A DNA stretch of 11,050 nucleotides from JACZST01 sp964195155 (GTDB lineage Bacteria; Actinomycetota; Acidimicrobiia; Spongiisociales; UBA5794), in contig CAXMOP010000100.1 in the NCBI GenBank assembly GCA_964195155.1, forward strand, positions 1 through 11,050, given 5' to 3'. Positions 5,846 through 11,050 of the stretch are shown in pieces. Within the stretch, counting starts at the first letter, position 1; every line of letters starts with the position of its first letter. Made by a program: the position numbers and the translations under genes. The notes under the pieces are model-generated. The model was given only the letters and a program-made list of their open reading frames with translations. It was not told where the DNA came from and ran no database searches.

Positions 5846-7123
5846 TTAGGTTGCTGGTCGGCTCGACACGGTGGCCGCCGCCAAGCCCGACTCGACGACC
5901 GCGTCGAGCAGATGGGAGAACGAAGAACCGTCGATCACCCCGCCGATGCCGACTCGCTCGGCTTCGGCGCTCCGTCTGGCGGCATCGGGGACCGCCCGCA
6001 GTTCGCCGGTGAGGCCCACCTCCCCCCACGCGGCAACGTCGGCGATCGGCACGCCGGAAGCCGCCGAGGCAATTGCCAATGCCACCGCCAGGTCGGCTGC
6101 CGGCTCGGCTACCCGGAGCCCACCCATCGCCGACACGTAGACCTCTTGACTACCGAGATGAAGCTCGGCGTGACGCTCGAGGGCAGCCAACACCTGATGA
6201 ACCCTCGCCGTTGGCAACCCCTTGACGCTTCGTCTTGGCTGCGGACTCGCCGAGGGCATCACCAGGCTCTGGATCTCCACAAGCAGCGATCGACGGCCGT
6301 CGATGGTGGGGAACAACACGCTTCCCGGCGCACTGGGATCGCGTCCGGCGATCAGCGCGGCGCTGGCGTCGGGTACCGGAATCAACCCGGCTTCGGTCAT
6401 CTCGAAAACGCCGACCTCGTCGACCGAGCCATGACGGTTCTTGACGCAGCGGAGGAACCGGAGGCCGCGATGCGGATCGCCCTCGATCGTCAAGACAACG
6501 TCGACCATGTGCTCGAGCAACTTCGGCCCCGCAATACCGCCGTCTTTGGTGACATGCCCGGTCAGGATCAGAGCGATCCCCGAGGCCTTGGCCGCTTCGA
6601 CCAGCCCGGCTGCCGCCTCCCGCACCTGAGACGGACTTCCGGCCGTTGCGCCGGGCACCGCCACCGTCTGGATCGAGTCAACCACCGCCACGCGGTACCT
6701 GCCGCTCCCCAGCAATGAGGCGATCTGGCCGACGTCACGCGCCGCCACCAAGGACACATCATCGCTGATCGCACCAATGCGCTGGGCCCGCATCTTGATC
6801 TGACCGATCGACTCCTCGCCCGAGGCGATCAGGGTCTCGGTACCAAACGCGGCCGCAGCGCGCAACGCAAGCGTCGACTTGCCAACCCCGGGCTCACCGG
6901 CGAGCAGCGTTGCCGAACCGGGGACCACCCCTCCACCAAAGACCCGATCGAACTCCGATATGCCGGTGGACAGGCGCTCCTCGGGCAGGTTGTCGATGCG
7001 ACCGAGACGCACAGGCTCGGGACTCGCATCCGGGGATGCCTCGATAGTGCCGGTTGCCCGGCATTGAGGGCAGAACCCCATCCATCGCCCGGTGCGGTAC
7101 CCGCATTTGGTGCACGTCGCCAT
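5846..7123 (-). CDS. radA: DNA recombination/repair ATPase RadA (Sms)
   Basis: RadA is a RecA-like, DnaB-type ATPase that drives branch migration and processes recombination intermediates. The 425-residue protein shows a four-cysteine zinc finger (C4, C7, C18, C21), Walker A GEPGVGKST (76-84), Walker B VAVVDS (145-150), the RadA-specific motif as KNRHG (228-232, where the family normally has KNRFG), and a C-terminal Lon-protease-like domain with GGLRVAEPAADLAVALA. The ATG at 7121-7123 starts directly with MATCTKCG, the normal N-terminus. The frame stays open upstream to 7558, but that stretch runs through the repeat and is not like RadA. TACGGT (minus, 7131-7136) ends 7 bases before the ATG. 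In Bacillus and mycobacteria RadA interacts with DisA, encoded next door. Confidence 0.96.
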   Translation of the reverse strand: MATCTKCGYRTGRWMGFCPQCRATGTIEASPDASPEPVRLGRIDNLPEERLSTGISEFDRVFGGGVVPGSATLLAGEPGVGKSTLALRAAAAFGTETLIASGEESIGQIKMRAQRIGAISDDVSLVAARDVGQIASLLGSGRYRVAVVDSIQTVAVPGATAGSPSQVREAAAGLVEAAKASGIALILTGHVTKDGGIAGPKLLEHMVDVVLTIEGDPHRGLRFLRCVKNRHGSVDEVGVFEMTEAGLIPVPDASAALIAGRDPSAPGSVLFPTIDGRRSLLVEIQSLVMPSASPQPRRSVKGLPTARVHQVLAALERHAELHLGSQEVYVSAMGGLRVAEPAADLAVALAIASAASGVPIADVAAWGEVGLTGELRAVPDAARRSAEAERVGIGGVIDGSSFSHLLDAVVESGLAAATVSSRPAT

Positions 7124-7130
7124 GGAGAGC

Positions 7131-7136
7131 ACCGTA
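7131..7136 (-). promoter_or_regulatory. Candidate -10 element of radA
   Basis: The minus strand reads TACGGT with exactly 7 bases to the ATG, the spacing expected when transcription starts at the first base of the start codon. The -35 position would fall at the edge of the hairpin-rich repeat. No good -35 match is seen. Confidence 0.35.
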
Positions 7137-7154
7137 GGGGGAGGGTGTGACAGG

Positions 7155-7304
7155 TTTGCTCGCCTCTCCCGCAAGCGGCAGCGCCGCGGGGGAGGCGCGA
7201 GCAGGCGCCAGCCTGCGAGCGGAGGGGGCTCCAAGCACGATGCCCCCTCTGCGATGCGTCTGTCGACGCAACGCGTCTCCCCCGCTACCGCGGGGGAGAC
7301 GAAG
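7155..7304. repeat. Compound hairpin element, diverged relative of the 2250-2591 repeat
   Basis: Five hairpins lie in about 150 bases: 7158-7172 with 7186-7202 (imperfect), GCAGGC-GCCA-GCCTGC (7201-7216), GAGGGGGC/GCCCCCTC (7222-7229 with 7242-7249), TGCGTC-TGTC-GACGCA (7255-7270), and the perfect 11-base stem GTCTCCCCCGC-TACC-GCGGGGGAGAC (7275-7300). The order of modules repeats that of the 2.2-2.6 kb copies: C-rich stem, GCGCCAGC apex (7205-7212), GCGGAGGGGG (7219-7228), then a closing CTCCCCC/GGGGGAG stem. It lies upstream of radA and overlaps the end of the small reading frame at 7285-7416. Confidence 0.8.
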
Positions 7305-7416
7305 ACCGCGTTGCCAGGTAGAGCCCGCCGATTACCAAGCCGACCAGCAGCGCGGCTCCCATCAAGTTCCAGAGATTCCAGGATTCGGCAATACGTACCT
7401 GCGCGATATACGCCAC
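7285..7416 (-). CDS. Possible small single-span membrane protein
   Basis: I do not recognise a family. From the GTG at 7414-7416 the frame gives 43 residues: a short N-terminal part containing AESWNLWN, one clear hydrophobic helix (LMGAALLVGLVIGGLYLA) and a basic, Ser/Pro-rich tail ending SSSPPR. The segment looks like a genuine transmembrane anchor rather than chance. TATTGT (minus, 7424-7429) ends exactly 7 bases before the GTG, which fits a leaderless transcript. A GTG at 7423-7425 would add three residues. The last codons run into the terminal hairpin of the repeat, so the C-terminus may have been formed by repeat insertion. It sits upstream of radA on the same strand. It may instead be non-coding. 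Confidence 0.4.
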   Translation of the reverse strand: MAYIAQVRIAESWNLWNLMGAALLVGLVIGGLYLATRSSSPPR

Positions 7417-7422
7417 GCGTGG

Positions 7423-7429
7423 CACAATA
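7423..7429. promoter_or_regulatory. Candidate overlapping divergent -10 elements
   Basis: CACAAT on the plus strand (7423-7428, preceded by TGG) lies 21 bases before the ATG at 7450. TATTGT on the minus strand (7424-7429) lies 7 bases before the GTG at 7416. One short segment could therefore serve both directions. The evidence is motif and spacing only. Confidence 0.3.
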
Positions 7430-7449
7430 CCGGTCCCCCCGGGACACCG

Positions 7450-8301
7450 ATGGACAAAGACAAACCAGACTTCGATGACCTCTTCGAGCCGTTTGAGCTC
7501 GACGATGAGCCGCCCCCCGAAACCGAGCGGCCGGATCCCGCCCAGCAGGCGCAGGCAACGGCTACCCAATCGACGGCGAGCAACGCTGCCACCATCGCGT
7601 GCCCCTCGTGCGGAACGAAGAACCCCGACTACAACCGGCACTGCGAGCAGTGCGGTGCCCGGCTCAGCCAGGATCCATTACCGGTCGCTGCACCACCATC
7701 GCTGCGGACCTCGCCGGGAGGGCGCGCCCTCGGCGTGTTGGCCGCGGTCATCCTGCTCGTAGCGCTGGCCGCACTGGTGTTCAATATCTTCAGCGGTGGA
7801 GGGGGAGAACAGACAACGACCACCACGACGACACCAACGACCACGATCCCGGCTGCCGCCACGGAGCTATTCGCTGCCTCGGTCGAGGCCAGCTCCTTCC
7901 TTCCCGGCTGGGAGCCGGAGAACCTCATCGACGCCGACCCATCGACGCACTGGAACGACGAGAGCCTCCATGGGATTGGTGCCTTTCTCACGTTCACTTT
8001 CGCCGAGCCCGTGAGCATCACCGAGGTCGAGCTGCAGAACCTGCTCGACGACGAGGGGTTCAAACGCAACTACAAGATTCAGGGTTACCTGATCACCACC
8101 GACGATCTCAGCGTCGAGTTCTCCGGGCGCCTCGACAACGACAACGCCCCGCAACGGGTCCCGATCGCCAGCCTGATGACGACTGAGGTCACCATCGTCG
8201 TTGCCAGCACCTATCCCGCAGAGTCCGCCGGAGACAAGCCCCCGTTCGATGAGCTTGCGCTGCAATCGGTCAGGTTCTTCGGAAATGAGACCAACCCGTA
8301 G
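7450..8301 (+). CDS. Zinc-ribbon membrane protein with extracellular discoidin-like domain
   Basis: The 283-residue protein has clear modules but no firm function. Residues 1-48 are acidic and Pro-rich, probably disordered. A zinc ribbon follows with CPSC and CEQC (C51, C54, C65, C68). One transmembrane helix spans about 93-114. A linker of consecutive Thr then Pro/Thr (122-134) leads to a C-terminal beta-rich domain (about 138-280) with LPGWEPENLIDADPSTHW (151-168), the start pattern of discoidin/F5-8 type C or NADase-type glycan-binding domains. With the ribbon inside and no signal peptide, the last domain should face the outside, where it may bind carbohydrate or another ligand. The ATG at 7450 has no ribosome site. 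The gene converges on the permease operon with 8 bases between stop codons. Function is inference from domains only. Confidence 0.87.
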   Translation: MDKDKPDFDDLFEPFELDDEPPPETERPDPAQQAQATATQSTASNAATIACPSCGTKNPDYNRHCEQCGARLSQDPLPVAAPPSLRTSPGGRALGVLAAVILLVALAALVFNIFSGGGGEQTTTTTTTPTTTIPAAATELFAASVEASSFLPGWEPENLIDADPSTHWNDESLHGIGAFLTFTFAEPVSITEVELQNLLDDEGFKRNYKIQGYLITTDDLSVEFSGRLDNDNAPQRVPIASLMTTEVTIVVASTYPAESAGDKPPFDELALQSVRFFGNETNP

Positions 8302-8309
8302 ACACCCTC

Positions 8310-9584
8310 CTAGTCCTTGATATACGGCTGGCCATCGGCTGCCGGCGGCCGTGCCTTTCCGACGACACCGGCAACGACGATGATCGTGACGATGTACGGG
8401 GTCATCGACAGGAACTCCGAAGGGATCGGCGCTCCCAGGATACCGAGCTTGGTTTGCAGGCCCCTGGCGAAGCCGAAAACGAGCCCGGCACCGAGCACCC
8501 CAAAGGGCATCCACCGACCGAAGATCATCGCGGCAAGGCCGATGAACCCGATCCCGGCAGTGATGTTCTCCTCGAATCTCGGTACCTGCGAGAGCGTTAT
8601 GAATGCACCACCGAATCCGGCAATCAGACCGCCAAGGATGACGTTGCGGTATCGGGTGCGATAGACGTTGATGCCGACGGTGTCTGCAGCCTCCGGGTGC
8701 TCGCCAACCGATCGCGAGCGGAGGCCCCACCGGGTGTAAAACAGCCCGAAGTGGATGACGATTACGAGGATGAACATCCCGTAGACGAAGAACGAGTGAT
8801 CGAAGAACATCGGACCCAGGACCGGGATGTCCGACAGTATGGGGATCGGCCATGGCGTGAACCGGCCGGGCGAATTGAAATGCGGTGCCTCCGCCAATAC
8901 GCGTGAGGCGAGAAACGAGGTGAGACCGAGGGCGAAGATGTTGATCACGACTCCGGCGATGATCTGATCCACCCGGTACTTGATGGAGAGGACCGCAAGG
9001 ACTCCACCAAGGACCGCACCCGAGACCAGGGCTCCGAACAACCCGACCCAGGGACCAAACGCTGAGCCGAGGATGGTGCCGACGAACGCCGCGGTCAGCA
9101 GCTGGCCCTCGATGGCGATGTTGATGATGGCGACTCGCTCGCACATCAGCCCGGTGAGCGCACCGAGTGTGACCGGCACCGACAGGATGACCGTGGATCG
9201 CAGCATGCCGACCAAGCTGAACGACTTGCCACCCGCGGCCCAGGCGAGGAAGGCGAGGACAAACAACACCATTCCGACGGCGAGGATCCGGTTCGTCCAC
9301 TTGAGGTGCGAGCGGCGCAGCACGACACCACCGAGGAATGCAAGGATGCCGGCAACAACAAACCCCAGCAACTGCGTATTGACGGTCCACTCGATGCCCT
9401 GAAAGCGGTCGGTTGGCAGCGATAGCTTGAATGTGGAGTCGAGATCGCCTGCCACATTGAGCCCGAACGCCCAGAACACGAATCCGCCGAGCGCAATGAG
9501 GGCCACCCCAACGATGGTTGCCCGTCGCTGCTCGGACGTCGTCCGCGCTTTGACCTCGGTCGTGGAGACGGCGACGTCGGTCAT
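8310..9584 (-). CDS. ABC transporter permease, nucleoside/simple-sugar type (second permease)
   Basis: This is one of two membrane subunits of an importer of the BmpA-associated type (compare YufQ/NupQ), in the branched-chain amino acid/ribose permease superfamily. The 424-residue protein has an N-terminal cytoplasmic start, about ten hydrophobic helices, and the family hallmark IINIAIEGQLL with GSAFGPWVGL downstream. The cytoplasmic loop GLRSRSVGEHPEAADTVGIN couples to the ATPase. Near the end IFGRWMPFGVLGAGLVFGF is typical. The ATG at 9582-9584 overlaps the previous gene's TGA as ATGA, preceded by GGGGTGG. A GTG three codons earlier is possible but less likely. Length and helix count suit this subfamily, which tends to be longer than sugar permeases such as RbsC. 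The transported solute is not known. Confidence 0.93.
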   Translation of the reverse strand: MTDVAVSTTEVKARTTSEQRRATIVGVALIALGGFVFWAFGLNVAGDLDSTFKLSLPTDRFQGIEWTVNTQLLGFVVAGILAFLGGVVLRRSHLKWTNRILAVGMVLFVLAFLAWAAGGKSFSLVGMLRSTVILSVPVTLGALTGLMCERVAIINIAIEGQLLTAAFVGTILGSAFGPWVGLFGALVSGAVLGGVLAVLSIKYRVDQIIAGVVINIFALGLTSFLASRVLAEAPHFNSPGRFTPWPIPILSDIPVLGPMFFDHSFFVYGMFILVIVIHFGLFYTRWGLRSRSVGEHPEAADTVGINVYRTRYRNVILGGLIAGFGGAFITLSQVPRFEENITAGIGFIGLAAMIFGRWMPFGVLGAGLVFGFARGLQTKLGILGAPIPSEFLSMTPYIVTIIVVAGVVGKARPPAADGQPYIKD

Positions 9585-10789
9585 CCACCCCACCCCTTGG
9601 TGAGCTGTAGACCTTCTTCACCCTCGGGTGCCTTGATCCGATAGATCGACCGCACCAGCTCGGGGGCGGCGATGAACACGATAATCAGCGCCTGCATGAT
9701 GAGCACGAGGTCGAGGGGGATACCAGCCAGACCCTGCATCGAACGACCGCCGGCGCGCAGCGCCCCGAACAGCAGACCGGCCGCAAGCACTCCAAAGGGG
9801 TGAGACCGGCCAAGCAGGGCCAGGGCGATGGCATCGAACCCGGTGGTTCCCGAGAAACCGGGCAACGCCTGGTACGGAGCCAGTCCCAGGAGTTGATTGC
9901 TCCCCGCGATCCCGGCCAACCCCCCCGATATGGCCATCACCGAGACGTAGATCCACGCCACGTTCATCCCGGCGTACCGACCCGCATCCGGATTGAAGCC
10001 AACTGCCCGGAACTCGAATCCGATCGAGGACTTGAACAGCAGCCAGTAGGTGAAGAACACCGCAACCAGCGCGATCAGGAACCCGATGTGCACCCTCCCC
10101 CAAGGGAAGAGGGTTGGCAGACGAGCCGATTCGGCGACCACCCGCGAGATCGGGTCCTGGCGGCCGGTTGCCTGGAAGAAACTCGTCTTCAGGAGATAGT
10201 CGACGAGAAACAGCGCGATGAAGTTGAGCATGATCGTCGTGATCACCTCGTGGGCGCCGGTCTTGCCCTTCAGCAGGCCGGCGATGCTGCCCCATAGGGC
10301 ACCGAAGATGATCCCGGCGAGAAATGCCAGCATGATATGCACAACCAAGGGAAGCGAGAAGCTGAACCCGACCCAGAGGGCGGCCATGCCGCCGATGAGC
10401 ATCTGACCGTTCACGCCGATGTTGAATAGGCCCGCTCGAAATCCGATGGCGACGGCGAGACCGGCCAGGATCAGCGGCGTAGCAGAGAAAAGCGAATCAG
10501 AGATCGCGCGTTGCGAACCGACCGCTCCCAGGAAGAGAGCCTTGTAGGCCTCCCACACCCCGATGATCGATTGTTTGGCCGCCTCCCCCGGGGATTCTCC
10601 GTACAGCCGAAGGGTGTCCAGGTCGGTGAGGATGATGATGATGCCACCGATGATCAGTGCAGTGACGAATGCAAGAACCGGCACGACCATCGCCTGGCCG
10701 ATCGACGAGCCGACGCCGGTAACCCGCTCGAACCATTCGGGATACCCCTTATCCGGTATCCGATCGTCGGGAGGCTCTCCCTGGGTCAC
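9581..10789 (-). CDS. ABC transporter permease, nucleoside/simple-sugar type (first permease)
   Basis: This is the partner membrane subunit (compare YufP/NupP), 402 residues. A hydrophilic N-terminus of about 30 residues is followed by a membrane helix, an extracytoplasmic loop and the conserved core with GLFNIGVNGQMLIGG. The EAA-like cytoplasmic loop is GFEFRAVGFNPDAGRYAGMN, and the closing helices include LLGRSHPFGVLAAGLLFG. The start is GTG at 10787-10789, overlapping the ATPase stop as GTGA; the stop overlaps the next permease start as ATGA. Such 4-base overlaps on both sides point to one transcript with coupled translation and balanced subunits. A BMP-family lipoprotein would normally bind the solute, but none is in the window. 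Confidence 0.94.
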   Translation of the reverse strand: MTQGEPPDDRIPDKGYPEWFERVTGVGSSIGQAMVVPVLAFVTALIIGGIIIILTDLDTLRLYGESPGEAAKQSIIGVWEAYKALFLGAVGSQRAISDSLFSATPLILAGLAVAIGFRAGLFNIGVNGQMLIGGMAALWVGFSFSLPLVVHIMLAFLAGIIFGALWGSIAGLLKGKTGAHEVITTIMLNFIALFLVDYLLKTSFFQATGRQDPISRVVAESARLPTLFPWGRVHIGFLIALVAVFFTYWLLFKSSIGFEFRAVGFNPDAGRYAGMNVAWIYVSVMAISGGLAGIAGSNQLLGLAPYQALPGFSGTTGFDAIALALLGRSHPFGVLAAGLLFGALRAGGRSMQGLAGIPLDLVLIMQALIIVFIAAPELVRSIYRIKAPEGEEGLQLTKGWGG

Positions 10790-11050
10790 GACGCCTCCGC
10801 TTCCGAGCCGAGCATGGCGAGCCCGATCTCCGTCGTCGTCGCCGTTGCCGGATCGAACTCGCCTGCGATCCTCCCGTCGAACATCACAATGACCCTGTCG
10901 GAGAGACCAACGACCTCATCCAACTCCGAGGACACGATGAGCACGGCGGCGCCGGCGTCACGCTTCTCCACGATCCTCGCATGGACGTATTCGATCGAGC
11001 CGACATCGATCCCACGGGTTGGCTGCGACGCGATCACGAGCGTGATGTCG
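10786..11050 (-). CDS. ABC transporter ATPase, C-terminal part (5' end outside window)
   Basis: The last 87 residues or so of the ATP-binding subunit of the same importer are present. The frame is open to the window edge, so the GTG at 11035-11037 is not a real start. The segment after the Walker B aspartate position is seen: a D-loop region QPTRGIDVGSIEYVH, the switch-region strand AAVLIVSSELDEVVGLSDRV (typical of simple-sugar and nucleoside ATPases, with no canonical switch histidine), and MFDGRIAGEF. This pattern is characteristic of the second nucleotide-binding half of duplicated ATPases such as YufO/NupO, so the full protein is probably about 500 residues. The stop overlaps the first permease start by 4 bases. 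Confidence 0.92.
   Translation of the reverse strand, partial: DITLVIASQPTRGIDVGSIEYVHARIVEKRDAGAAVLIVSSELDEVVGLSDRVIVMFDGRIAGEFDPATATTTEIGLAMLGSEAEAS

Noticed and set aside
7124..7558. Upstream extension of the radA frame
   Set aside because: The extra 145 codons run through the hairpin repeat and antisense to the zinc-ribbon gene. RadA proteins start at the zinc finger, which matches the ATG at 7121-7123.
7867..9621. Minus-strand frame of 584 codons
   Set aside because: It is a shifted frame of the permease gene and continues antisense to the zinc-ribbon gene. It is rich in Arg/His with no membrane helices.
11035..11037. GTG as the start of the ATPase gene
   Set aside because: The frame stays open to the window edge and the preceding codons (DITL) continue the expected ATPase sequence, so the gene is cut by the window.

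Overview
The window is a gene-dense, high-GC segment, almost certainly from an actinobacterium. The order radA, disA, carD, ispD, ispF, cysS on one strand matches the neighbourhood I know from mycobacteria and relatives. CarD itself is typical of this phylum, and most genes lack a Shine-Dalgarno site and have a TAnnnT hexamer just before the start codon. An origin in a deep lineage such as Acidimicrobiia is a guess from overall style, not something I can show.

Layout from left to right. Bases 1-1378 (minus) hold cysS, nearly complete but cut at its 3' end by the window edge. A divergent glycerophosphodiester phosphodiesterase gene (1444-2169, plus) follows. Bases 2170-2600 are non-coding and packed with palindromic repeats: two nearly full copies of a roughly 140-base hairpin-rich element and two partial copies. 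Then come ispF (2601-3089), ispD (3082-3714), carD (3803-4564) and disA (4630-5694), all minus, and radA (5846-7123, minus). Bases 7124-7449 hold a second, diverged hairpin-rich element and a possible 43-codon membrane peptide gene (minus). A plus-strand gene (7450-8301) encodes a zinc-ribbon, single-membrane-span protein with an extracellular discoidin-like domain. It converges, with an 8-base gap, on a tightly coupled minus-strand ABC transporter operon (8310-11050). That operon encodes two permeases and the end of an ATPase of the BmpA-associated nucleoside/simple-sugar import type.

How the genes relate: ispD and ispF (8-base overlap) supply successive enzymes of the MEP isoprenoid pathway. 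disA makes c-di-AMP and scans DNA. radA encodes a recombination ATPase known to interact with DisA in other bacteria. carD encodes an RNA polymerase-binding transcription factor. cysS charges tRNA-Cys. The ATPase and permease genes overlap by 4 bases at each junction and form one import system whose binding protein would lie outside the window.

There is no obviously new multi-gene system. The points most worth a second look are the compound palindromic repeat family with terminal inverted repeats at two loci, a DisA with changes in both catalytic signature motifs next to a RadA with a changed KNRFG motif, a CarD carrying a long lysine-rich histone-H1-like N-terminal tail and starting at TTG, and the widespread signs of leaderless transcription.
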